Shown here in pieces: positions 1 to 6,343 of a DNA stretch of 7,665 bases. The DNA comes from Atribacterota bacterium. Its GTDB lineage: Bacteria > Atribacterota > Phoenicimicrobiia > Phoenicimicrobiales > Phoenicimicrobiaceae. The stretch covers positions 1-7,665 of the forward strand of contig JAUVOA010000066.1 in NCBI GenBank assembly GCA_030599445.1. The letters are read 5' to 3'. Positions within the stretch are counted from its first letter, which is position 1. The number at the start of each line of letters is the position of its first letter. The notes beneath the pieces are model-generated. The model was given only the letters and a program-made list of their open reading frames with translations, was not told where the DNA came from and ran no database searches. The position numbers were made by a program, and so were the translations under genes.

Positions 1-1
1 A

Positions 2-571
2 CTTAGTAAAAGACAAAGGAATAAAGTAGCAGAATTTAGTACCGGAATGAAAAAAAAGTTAAGTATCGCCAGAGCTCTGATAGACGACCCGGAAATATTG
101 TTTCTGGATGAACCTACTACCAGTTTAGACCCGGAATCTGCCCGGGATTTAATTAGTTATATTAAAGAATTAAATCGGGAAAGAAAACTCACTATATTTG
201 TCTGTACTCACAACCTTGCCCAAGCAGAGGATTTTTGCACACGTTTTATATTTTTGGATAAAGGAAGGATAATTGAAGAAGGCACTTTGGGGGAAATCGA
301 GAACAAATACATTACCTCGGTAGAAATGGAAATTGTTTATCAGGGCGGGATAGACGATGCCTATCTTAATGATTACAAATATAAAAAAGTAGATTCAGAT
401 AAAATTATTATAACCATTGATAATAAAAAACAGGTACCCCAATTTATCAGAGAAATTTCCCAAAAAGTAGATATCTATTCAATAAATACTTTAAATAGCA
501 ATTTAGAGAAATTATATTTTGAGATTAGGAGGGTTTATTATGAGAATGCAGGCAATGGCAGCAATAATTAA
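2..571 (+). CDS. ABC-2 type transporter ATP-binding subunit, C-terminal part (5' end outside window)
   Basis: This is the cytoplasmic ATPase of an ABC exporter; it hydrolyses ATP to drive the membrane subunit encoded next. The reading frame is open from base 2, so the gene begins upstream and the Walker A half is missing. Visible in order are the ABC signature (FSTGMKKKLS, about 35-76, the STGM form usual in ABC-2 ATPases), Walker B (EILFLDEP), the D-loop (SLDP) and the switch histidine in CTHN (codon 209-211). A C-terminal domain of about 90 residues follows, of the kind many drug- or Na+-export ATPases carry. An internal ATG at 47 lies inside the signature motif and is not the real start. 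The last 32 bases overlap the permease gene, which indicates translational coupling. The substrate cannot be told from the sequence. Confidence 0.93.
   Translation, partial: LSKRQRNKVAEFSTGMKKKLSIARALIDDPEILFLDEPTTSLDPESARDLISYIKELNRERKLTIFVCTHNLAQAEDFCTRFIFLDKGRIIEEGTLGEIENKYITSVEMEIVYQGGIDDAYLNDYKYKKVDSDKIIITIDNKKQVPQFIREISQKVDIYSINTLNSNLEKLYFEIRRVYYENAGNGSNN
527..533 (+). promoter_or_regulatory. Ribosome binding site fixing the ABC permease start at 540
   Basis: AGGAGGG lies 6 bases before the ATG at 540, inside the end of the ATPase gene. It favours 540 over the in-frame TTG at 519, which would add seven residues and has no comparable site. Confidence 0.85.
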
Positions 572-1364
572 GAAAGATATAAAGGGTATTTCAGATAATA
601 TACAGATATGGTTACCTCTAATTATTTTACCATTAGTATTTGTGATAATTATTCCGACTGTACTTATTATTTTAGCCAAAACCCAAAATATGTCAGCGGT
701 AAATGGGATAGATTTAATTTTAAAAACTTTAGATAAACTTCCTGCTCATATGGAAGTTCATACTTTTTCTGACATAAATCAGAAGGTATTGTTTTTGGTA
801 CTAAATTCTATGTTTATCCCCTTTTTCCTACTAATTCCAGCTATGATTTCCAGTACGACCGCTGCCTATAGTTTTGCAGGGGAAAAAGAGAAAAAGACCC
901 TTGAAAGCCTGCTTTATGCTCCCATTAGCGAGAAAGACCTCTTTGTTGCCAAGATATTAGGTCCTTTTATCGCCTCTACCGCAGTGACTATTTTCTGTTT
1001 TATTTGTTATGGTATTGTGGTAGATGTATTAACTTATGATATATTCGGAAAATTAATATTCCCTCGTCTAAATTGGTTAATTGTGGTTTTTTGGCTTTCA
1101 CCGATTCTCTCTATCTTTGCTATATTTTTTAATGTATACATATCAGCCCGGGTAAAAGGTTTTCAAGAAGCATACCAGCTTGGTGCACTGATAGTTTTAC
1201 CTATTGTTGTCCTGCTTTATTCACAGCTAGCAGGCTTGCTCCTTTTAAATAATATTATATTATTTTTATTCGGTTTGGTTTTACTTATAGTCAGCACAAT
1301 ACTTATTGTTAAAACGGGTAAATCTTTTACCAGAAATAAACTTTTCTTAAGTCAAATAAAATAA
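540..1364 (+). CDS. ABC-2 type transporter permease
   Basis: This is the membrane subunit paired with the preceding ATPase, 274 residues from ATG 540. About six hydrophobic segments are visible, near residues 22-46, 83-112, 136-161, 178-202, 212-236 and 239-257. A polar loop outside the membrane lies between the first two. The diagnostic stretch is around residues 111-140: SFAGEKEKKT followed by LESLLYAPIS and a Lys-containing helix start. This matches the conserved E-K-E-x-x-T-L-E-x-L-L motif of NatB-like ABC-2 permeases, where this cytoplasmic segment contacts the ATPase. The 32-base overlap with the ATPase gene and the strong AGGAGGG site support co-translation. Small-molecule, peptide or Na+ export are all possible; nothing here decides between them. 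Confidence 0.9.
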   Translation: MRMQAMAAIIKKDIKGISDNIQIWLPLIILPLVFVIIIPTVLIILAKTQNMSAVNGIDLILKTLDKLPAHMEVHTFSDINQKVLFLVLNSMFIPFFLLIPAMISSTTAAYSFAGEKEKKTLESLLYAPISEKDLFVAKILGPFIASTAVTIFCFICYGIVVDVLTYDIFGKLIFPRLNWLIVVFWLSPILSIFAIFFNVYISARVKGFQEAYQLGALIVLPIVVLLYSQLAGLLLLNNIILFLFGLVLLIVSTILIVKTGKSFTRNKLFLSQIK

Positions 1365-1393
1365 AAAAGAATAAAAAGGAGAATGAAAATTCA

Positions 1394-2245
1394 ATGAGAA
1401 AATTATTATTAATTTTGGGAATAGTTATTGTAATAATCATTTTGTTTATTACAATCAGTAAAATTTTATTCGATAAAAATATTACAAAAGAGGTTGGTAT
1501 GCTGACCGAAGAGGGCAGTAAAGTTCAATCCAAAACATTTAGCTTTAATGATCTTAAAGGATTGCCCGAGCCTGTCCAAAGATATTTTAAATATGCTCTA
1601 AGAGATGGACAGGAACATATCAAATTTGTAAGATTAAAACAGGTTGGTGAATTCAGGATGAAAGAGAATCAACCCTGGATGCCCATCAAAGCAGAACAAT
1701 ATTTTACTACAGAAGACCCGGCATTTATCTGGCGGGTCAAATTAACGATGGCGCCTTTTATATGGATTGAAGGCAGGGATATGTATTATCAGGGTAAAGG
1801 AAATATGTTTATCAAATTACTTTCCACCATAACAGTTGCTGATGCAACCGGAAGTGAGATGGATATTTCCTCATTAATAAGATTTCTATCAGAAACCCCC
1901 TGGTTTCCCACTGCTTTACTTCCCAGCGATTATATCGAATGGAAAGAGGTTGATTCTAATTCGGCCCAGGCGGTCATCAAAGATAATGGATACACTGCCT
2001 CGGGAATTTTTACCTTTAATGAAAAAGGGGAGATTATTAAATTTGTAACTAATGACAGATATATGGAGGTTGATGGGAAATATTTTAAGGAACAGTGGGG
2101 AGGTTATTATAGAAATTACCAGGAAATTAATGGGATGAAGATTCCCATAGAAGCTGAAGTGGAATGGAATTTATCTGATAGAGATTTGCAATATGTTAAA
2201 CTCAAAATAACCGACATTCAATATAATATTCCTTCCAGATATTAA
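1394..2245 (+). CDS. Membrane-anchored DUF6544 family protein
   Basis: This is a 283-residue protein of unknown biochemical function. One hydrophobic helix (about residues 3-24) is followed by a soluble domain, so it is probably anchored by its N-terminus with the domain outside the cytoplasm; the helix has no lipobox cysteine. The soluble part matches my recollection of DUF6544: LPEPVQRYFKYAL at 57-69, EQYF at 101-104, a W-x-E-G-x-D type motif (WIEGRD) at 124-129, PWFPTALLP at 169-177, GIFTFNEKGEI at 204-214 and EVEWNL near 255-260. Length fits the family. It starts 29 bases after the permease, so it probably belongs to the same transcript. AAAGGAG at 1375-1381 lies 12 bases before the chosen ATG, a rather long gap. 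A five-codon ATG frame at 1383-1397 lies in between and overlaps the start. Confidence 0.75.
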   Translation: MRKLLLILGIVIVIIILFITISKILFDKNITKEVGMLTEEGSKVQSKTFSFNDLKGLPEPVQRYFKYALRDGQEHIKFVRLKQVGEFRMKENQPWMPIKAEQYFTTEDPAFIWRVKLTMAPFIWIEGRDMYYQGKGNMFIKLLSTITVADATGSEMDISSLIRFLSETPWFPTALLPSDYIEWKEVDSNSAQAVIKDNGYTASGIFTFNEKGEIIKFVTNDRYMEVDGKYFKEQWGGYYRNYQEINGMKIPIEAEVEWNLSDRDLQYVKLKITDIQYNIPSRY

Positions 2246-2286
2246 AGAGTATTATAAAACTTATTAAGTTATTAAAAAAGTGAAAA

Positions 2287-2326
2287 TGTGACAAAAAAAT
2301 GTGTCAAAGAACCGTCCCCTGTCACA
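2287..2326 (+). repeat. Structured intergenic repeat with TGTGACA/TGTCACA ends and AACCGTCCCC core
   Basis: The outer inverted arms TGTGACA (2287-2293) and TGTCACA (2320-2326) are perfect complements. An alternative inner hairpin pairs TGACA (2289-2293) with TGTCA (2302-2306). Between them lies GAACCGTCCCC (2309-2319). From memory, elements combining TGTGACA/TGTGTCA with a GGGGACGGTTC core recur in many low-GC and uncultured bacterial genomes, often near REP-associated tyrosine (Y1) transposases. No transposase and no second copy are present here. The element sits between the DUF6544-like gene and the hydrolase gene. It has been read by chance as an in-frame 19-codon extension of the hydrolase. 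Confidence 0.6.
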
Positions 2327-2331
2327 AAAAT

Positions 2332-2336
2332 AGGAG
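2332..2336 (+). promoter_or_regulatory. Ribosome binding site fixing the hydrolase start at 2345
   Basis: AGGAG is 8 bases before ATG 2345. The in-frame GTG at 2288 falls inside the structured repeat and has no ribosome site, so 2345 is preferred. Confidence 0.85.
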
Positions 2337-2344
2337 AAAATATT

Positions 2345-3136
2345 ATGATTTTAAAAACATCTGAGGGAATTGAATTATTCTATGAAACCTATGGAGAAAA
2401 GGGGGATACCCCCCTCGTCTTAGTCCACGGCCTTGGAGCAGAACACAATATGTGGTTACCGCAGATTTCAAAATACTCCTCCCAAGGTTTATATGTAATT
2501 GCTCCTGATATGCGTGGTCATGGAGATTCGTCTAAGGTTAAATCTTTCAAAATAAGTGATTGTGCCAAAGACATTAATGAGCTTTTAAAACATTTAGAAA
2601 TTGCTAAAGTAAACTTGGCTGGTGTTAGTATGGGAGGGCTGATTGTCCAACAATTTGCTTGTGATTTTCCAGAGAAAGTAGATAATTTAGTGATTGTGGA
2701 TAGTTTCAGTGAAGTCCGTACTTTTGCAGAAAAATTTGGAGGATGGATAGCGTGGTTTACTATTAAAGTAGCTCCTGGACTCTTCAGTAAATCACTTTTA
2801 TCAGTATACAAGGGTCCGGACAAAGCCCAAGCTCTACGATATTTTCAAGATGCTTATTCTAAAATGGATAAAAAACAACTACTCTGTGCAAGAGCAGAAG
2901 TGAATCAGTTCAATATTATTGGTCGTCTTAGTGAAATTAAAGTTCCCACACTGGTACTTGTAGGCGATGGATTTGGTAATTTTGCTATTAATATGGCCAA
3001 AAAGACGGCTAATGCCATAAAAAATTCACAGTTTAAAATTCTTAATGGAGGTTGCGATCCTTCAAATTTAGTAGTTCCCGAACTTTTCGATAATGCGGTG
3101 CTTGATTTTATTAGAACTACAGAGGAGAAATTGTGA
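2345..3136 (+). CDS. Alpha/beta-hydrolase-fold protein with a degenerate catalytic triad
   Basis: This 263-residue cytoplasmic protein is of normal length for a single-domain alpha/beta hydrolase and has no signal peptide. The oxyanion-hole HG motif is at residues 28-29 (VLVHGLG), the strand-turn PDMRGHGDS at 54-62, and the nucleophile elbow GVSMG places Ser95 as nucleophile. The C-terminal half is odd. Where relatives read VGDxDP the sequence is VGDGFGN (residues 206-212), with Phe210 at the usual acid position. Where relatives read GAGH the sequence is NGGCDPS (234-240), with no histidine at the usual place. The fold is therefore clear, but hydrolysis by the standard Ser-Asp-His triad is doubtful. 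It could be a pseudoenzyme, or Asp208, Cys237 or Asp238 could play unusual roles. It lies within the same gene string as the ABC exporter; a functional link is inferred. Confidence 0.85.
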   Translation: MILKTSEGIELFYETYGEKGDTPLVLVHGLGAEHNMWLPQISKYSSQGLYVIAPDMRGHGDSSKVKSFKISDCAKDINELLKHLEIAKVNLAGVSMGGLIVQQFACDFPEKVDNLVIVDSFSEVRTFAEKFGGWIAWFTIKVAPGLFSKSLLSVYKGPDKAQALRYFQDAYSKMDKKQLLCARAEVNQFNIIGRLSEIKVPTLVLVGDGFGNFAINMAKKTANAIKNSQFKILNGGCDPSNLVVPELFDNAVLDFIRTTEEKL

Positions 3137-3217
3137 TTATGATAAGGCATATGAATAGATAATTCATCAAAGGACTAACTATTAACGAAAACGTAAGCTT
3201 TGAGAGTGATAGAAATT

Positions 3218-3221
3218 GAGG
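3218..3221 (+). promoter_or_regulatory. Ribosome binding site fixing the start at 3230
   Basis: GAGG lies 8 bases before ATG 3230. The alternative in-frame TTG at 3200 has no purine-rich site upstream. Confidence 0.65.
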
Positions 3222-3229
3222 TAAATGAA

Positions 3230-3829
3230 ATGAAGAGAATAATAAAAAAATATTTTATGAACGAAAAATTCATAATTAGATTTATTAGCCTGTTTACAGT
3301 TGGAATAATTCTATTCACCCTGGTATGGTTTTTAAGTTATTATTTTTTGCCCGAAGGTTTTTTGAAGGGAAAGTCAGTTGCAGTTAGGGTAGTGGGGGCA
3401 GAAGCTTCGAATACTTTACTTGCAGAATGGGGGAAAATCGTAGGATATAATCTCGGAGCAGTGTGTTTACTCGTTTTGGTAAATTTAATTTTATGGTTCG
3501 ACCTCTTTCCCTTAGGTTATGTTACAGTTTTTGGAAACACCATATTATATAGCATATACATAGGGACAAACTCGTTTGCGATATCTATGCCTGAACGGAT
3601 GGCACCATCATTTGCTATATTTGCCCGTTCCGGGCCCTATGAGATGATAGGATTCCTTCTTGTGGCAGCTGCAACTTATAATCAGTCTCGTTTTGCACTT
3701 GCAAAAAATTCTTACCGTATTACTTCAGTTCCACGATTATCATTGGAACAATGGATTGGGTTAGGATTTGGAGTAGCAATTATCTTTTTAGCTGCCTGGC
3801 GTGAAGCAATTATGATTATGGCATCGTAA
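3230..3829 (+). CDS. Multi-pass membrane protein, weak SpoIIM/DUF95-like resemblance
   Basis: This is a 199-residue integral membrane protein with a basic N-terminus (MKRIIKKYF) and about five hydrophobic segments, near residues 15-40, 74-90, 93-115, 135-150 and 176-197. An Asn-containing helix end (FGNTILYSIYIG, 101-112) and a conserved-looking helix start SGPYEMIGFLLVAAA (134-148) recall the P-x-G-x-x-E-L helix of SpoIIM/DUF95 proteins, which are often encoded beside ABC-2 exporters. The match is by eye and weak, so the family call is tentative. It begins 93 bases after the hydrolase gene with no clear terminator between, which fits membership of the same transcript. No enzymatic motif is visible. 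Confidence 0.7.
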   Translation: MKRIIKKYFMNEKFIIRFISLFTVGIILFTLVWFLSYYFLPEGFLKGKSVAVRVVGAEASNTLLAEWGKIVGYNLGAVCLLVLVNLILWFDLFPLGYVTVFGNTILYSIYIGTNSFAISMPERMAPSFAIFARSGPYEMIGFLLVAAATYNQSRFALAKNSYRITSVPRLSLEQWIGLGFGVAIIFLAAWREAIMIMAS

Positions 3830-3865
3830 TGAGTAAATAGTGAGGGTTAGATCAGGTCTATGTAT

Positions 3866-3894
3866 TTGACAAAAAATAAATCTTAAGATTTGAA
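3866..3894 (+). promoter_or_regulatory. Weak candidate sigma-A-type promoter before the radical SAM gene
   Basis: A perfect -35 box TTGACA (3866-3871) is followed after 17 bases by TTTGAA (3889-3894), which matches only three positions of TATAAT. It lies in the 105-base gap before the radical SAM gene. The poor -10 keeps this tentative. Confidence 0.25.
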
Positions 3895-3934
3895 CAAGAA
3901 AAAGGAGTTTTAAAAAACAAAGGTGTTATCAGAG

Positions 3935-4825
3935 ATGAACATATATAATAATGAAGGAAAATCTGATGTAATCTTCCGGGATTATAAATGTAAAGAAGCC
4001 TTATATCATTTAAAGCGTAAGGGATTGCCTTATTCCTTTGATTTAAATATATATCGGGGATGTTCACATAACTGTCAATATTGTTATGCCCGAAAAAGTC
4101 ATAAATATTTAAATTCAAAAGATTTTGAAAATGAAATTTTTGTTAAAAAGAATATTGGTGAAGTCCTTGAAAAAGAACTAAAAAGGGGTAGAACCGGCGG
4201 GAAATTCATTAATATTGGCGGAGTCTGCGATAGTTATCAGCCTGCAGAAAGGAGATTTAAGCTGATGCCCGGTATTCTAAAAATTCTGATTAAGTATAAA
4301 CAGCCGGTTATTATCAGCACTAAATCAGACCTAATCTTGCGGGATATCGAACTTATAGATCAACTTGCACACCAGGCCTGGGTTAATATTGCAGTGACCA
4401 TAACTTCCGATAATGATGAAATATCTTCAAAGGTTGAACCCGGGGCGAGTTTACCCGGAGCCAGGTGGAATATTTTGCAAGAGTTTAGTCAAACGAAAGC
4501 CTCGACAGGTTTTCATTTTTTTCCTATATTACCCTTTCTCTCTGATGATAGAACATCAATGGAAAAGATGGTGAAGCGAGCTTCTGAAGTTAAAGTGGAT
4601 TATATGTTAAGCGGAGTTCTTTATCTATCGGGAGGAATTAAGGAAAGATATTTAAGTTTTATTAAAAGAGAATTTCCAGAATATTACTCTGATTATGTTG
4701 AACTTTATCCTCGAGGGAGAGCAAATCCTGATTATAAGAGCAGGATTCATTCTTTTCTGGGGAGAATGAGAAAAAAATACGGGGTAAATGCTCAGTATTC
4801 AAAGATTATTCCTTCTTATAAGTAA
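3935..4825 (+). CDS. Radical SAM protein of the SplB / COG1533 (DNA repair photolyase-like) group
   Basis: This is a 296-residue cytoplasmic iron-sulfur enzyme predicted to cleave S-adenosylmethionine. The cluster motif is CSHNCQYC, with Cys43, Cys47 and Cys50 in the CX3CX2C spacing, preceded by SFDLNIYRG as in this group. The family block GGVCDSYQPAE (95-105) and STKSDLILRDIELI (128-141) follow. Most members I recall have Thr where Cys98 stands. Biochemically proven relatives are spore photoproduct lyases, but this branch is broad and most members have no known substrate, so spore DNA repair should not be assumed. Start choice: ATG 3935 has AAAGGTG nine bases upstream. GTG 3923 is an in-frame alternative adding four residues, 15 bases from AAAGGAG (3901-3907). 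The gene sits between two membrane-protein genes. Confidence 0.9.
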   Translation: MNIYNNEGKSDVIFRDYKCKEALYHLKRKGLPYSFDLNIYRGCSHNCQYCYARKSHKYLNSKDFENEIFVKKNIGEVLEKELKRGRTGGKFINIGGVCDSYQPAERRFKLMPGILKILIKYKQPVIISTKSDLILRDIELIDQLAHQAWVNIAVTITSDNDEISSKVEPGASLPGARWNILQEFSQTKASTGFHFFPILPFLSDDRTSMEKMVKRASEVKVDYMLSGVLYLSGGIKERYLSFIKREFPEYYSDYVELYPRGRANPDYKSRIHSFLGRMRKKYGVNAQYSKIIPSYK

Positions 4826-4832
4826 GAAGGAA
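4809..4832 (+). repeat. Perfect 10-bp hairpin overlapping the radical SAM stop codon
   Basis: TTCCTTCTTA (4809-4818) pairs perfectly with TAAGAAGGAA (4823-4832) around the loop TAAG, and the TAA stop is inside the right arm. No T-tract follows on either strand, so a standard intrinsic terminator is unlikely. It may stabilise the transcript end or separate the translation of the two flanking genes. Confidence 0.6.
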
Positions 4833-4876
4833 AGAAATTGGGACAGAGAAATTAATTTAAAATTAAAAGAAAATGC

Positions 4877-4880
4877 GAGG
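4877..4880 (+). promoter_or_regulatory. Ribosome binding site fixing the small membrane protein start at 4888
   Basis: GAGG is seven bases before ATG 4888. It lies downstream of the alternative ATG at 4873, which has only an A-rich stretch before it. Confidence 0.65.
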
Positions 4881-4887
4881 AAAAATC

Positions 4888-5061
4888 ATGAAATCAAAGA
4901 TTGGGGAGATAATATTAGTTTTAGGACTTCTCTTGTTTGTATTTGGAGCAATAGGAATTTTAACCAATTCCTTACCTCAAAGTACATTGCAGGCGATGGG
5001 TGCTTTAGCCCTTGCTTTTGTAGTTGTAGGTTTAAACTTAAAAAAGAGGGTTAAGAGATAA
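4888..5061 (+). CDS. Small two-helix membrane protein (57 aa)
   Basis: This short protein starts MKSKIGEI and has two hydrophobic helices, about residues 6-24 and 34-52. A short polar turn (TNSLPQST) separates them and the tail is basic (KKRVKR). The charge pattern suggests both termini face the cytoplasm. GAGG seven bases before ATG 4888 supports that start; ATG 4873 is in frame and would add five residues. It follows the radical SAM gene by 62 bases across the hairpin at 4809-4832. No family is recognised and no function is proposed. Consistent helix periodicity and a good ribosome site argue that it is a real gene rather than a chance frame. Confidence 0.7.
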   Translation: MKSKIGEIILVLGLLLFVFGAIGILTNSLPQSTLQAMGALALAFVVVGLNLKKRVKR

Positions 5062-5234
5062 CAAATTATAGGGAAAATTTTAAATTAACTTTATCGAGAA
5101 ATATCCGAGTGAAGCAATCTTAATCGTTATAAAAAATGTTCGGCAGTATATTATTAAAATTAACTTCGCCATCCATGGCTCGGTACTTTTTAGGTTAAGA
5201 AACTATAAATAAACTAAAATAAGGAATTTAAATT
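5062..5234 (+). other. Intergenic region with a nested palindrome
   Basis: This stretch holds no gene. It contains the inverted repeat TTAAC (5160-5164) / GTTAA (5194-5198). Nested within it is GCCAT (5168-5172) / ATGGC (5175-5179), followed shortly by TTTTT at 5187-5191. The hairpin is not continuous with the T-run, so it is a poor terminator. A TATAAA at 5204-5209 could be a -10 box for the next gene, but I see no acceptable -35. The segment marks the step from ordinary composition to the very AT-rich gene downstream. Confidence 0.4.
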
Positions 5235-6260
5235 ATGAATGAAAATATAATATTAAATACTATATTAAACAAAATTAAAAATGAATACAAAGAAGATATA
5301 TCAATATTTGCTTGTTATGGATCCTATGTAACAGGTAATTATCATGAATTATCAGACATTGATTTTTTTATCATTCCCAAAACAGAAAAAGGATTTCAGC
5401 TTTCAAAAGAATTCATTATTGATAATATTGGTTATGATCTTTGGGGTATCCCTTGGGATAGAATCGAAAGAATAATTGATTTTGAGGATAGACTTATCTC
5501 CGTATTACTGGATTCATCTGTATTGTATAATTGTAATAATGGAGATCTGGAAAAATTTAATCAAATAAAAAATCGAGCAAAGGAATTGCTTGAAAATGAG
5601 GACTATATACAAAATAAATGCAGAAAAAAAATAATTGATCTAAAATCATCCTTTTTTGAAGTAGTAAAAATAAATAATATAAATGAGATTAAAAATATTG
5701 AGATGACTTTTTTAGCAAATTGTCTGACTATATTTGCATTTATTAACAGCACCTATATAAAGAAAGGTTTATGGAATCTTGAAAACGAAATAAAAAACTA
5801 CTCGATACTTCCTGTTTCATGGAAGGAGAGAGTTAATTATTTACTAAAATTAACCGATAAAGATAAAATTATATTAGTTTTGAAAGAAATGATAATTGAT
5901 GTTGAAAATCTGATTAATATAAAGAAGCAACCAGAGACATTTAATGCTAATAACCTAATAGGTTTTTATGAAGAATTAAAATCCATTTATAACAAATTAT
6001 TTGATGCATGTAAGAAAAAAAATTTTCTTAAAGCAATGTATGCTGCACATACAATTGATACAGAAATAAAAAATATTTTAAAGGAAAAAACAACTCAATA
6101 TAATCTTCCTATGTTGCTGCAAATAGTACAAACAAAAGATTATAAAAAAATAAGTGAAGCATGCTTGATAAGTGAAGCAAAAATATTAGATGTTTGTAAA
6201 CAAAACGGAATAGAAATAATGAAATATAAAAGCAATGGGGACTTTAGTGAACGATTTTGA
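5235..6260 (+). CDS. Nucleotidyltransferase-domain protein, very AT-rich, possible cassette gene
   Basis: This is a 341-residue predicted cytoplasmic nucleotide-transferring enzyme of the polymerase-beta superfamily. The catalytic signature is Gly29-Ser30 in CYGSYVTGN followed by SDIDFFI, giving metal-binding Asp41 and Asp43 (GSx10DxD). A likely third carboxylate is Asp66 in IGYDLWG. The remaining 270 residues are a largely helical, Lys/Asn/Ile-rich domain I do not recognise. The arrangement resembles antibiotic nucleotidyltransferases (aminoglycoside or lincosamide types), but resistance is not shown; a toxin or nucleic-acid substrate is equally open. AAGGAA is eight bases before the ATG. 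GC is about 25% in sampled stretches, lower than every neighbour. An attC-like palindrome follows 83 bases after the stop in cassette orientation, suggesting acquisition. Confidence 0.85.
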   Translation: MNENIILNTILNKIKNEYKEDISIFACYGSYVTGNYHELSDIDFFIIPKTEKGFQLSKEFIIDNIGYDLWGIPWDRIERIIDFEDRLISVLLDSSVLYNCNNGDLEKFNQIKNRAKELLENEDYIQNKCRKKIIDLKSSFFEVVKINNINEIKNIEMTFLANCLTIFAFINSTYIKKGLWNLENEIKNYSILPVSWKERVNYLLKLTDKDKIILVLKEMIIDVENLINIKKQPETFNANNLIGFYEELKSIYNKLFDACKKKNFLKAMYAAHTIDTEIKNILKEKTTQYNLPMLLQIVQTKDYKKISEACLISEAKILDVCKQNGIEIMKYKSNGDFSERF

Positions 6261-6343
6261 TAAAAAAAAGAAATGTACTTTTGAAAAGTTTTCAGAAAGC
6301 AAGTCGAATACTTCTTATAACAGAGGATACAAGGCTTCGCTTC

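Noticed and set aside
2518..2823. 101-codon minus-strand frame inside the hydrolase gene
   Set aside because: It is the antisense shadow of a clear alpha/beta-hydrolase fold.
2905..3150. 81-codon minus-strand frame at the hydrolase 3' end
   Set aside because: It is an antisense shadow without a ribosome site or recognisable protein features.
3151..3167. ATGAAT/ATTCAT stem after the hydrolase gene as a terminator
   Set aside because: It is an AT-only-style weak stem with no T-tract.
3858..4118. 86-codon minus-strand frame over the radical SAM start
   Set aside because: It is antisense to the CX3CX2C region of a recognised gene.
4788..5054. 88-codon + strand frame over the radical SAM end and the small membrane protein
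   Set aside because: It is out of frame with two better-supported genes and its residues show no membrane or domain pattern.
5160..5200. TTAAC ... GTTAAGA as a possible second attC upstream of the nucleotidyltransferase
   Set aside because: Neither end fits the full core consensus and the span is shorter than usual attC sites.
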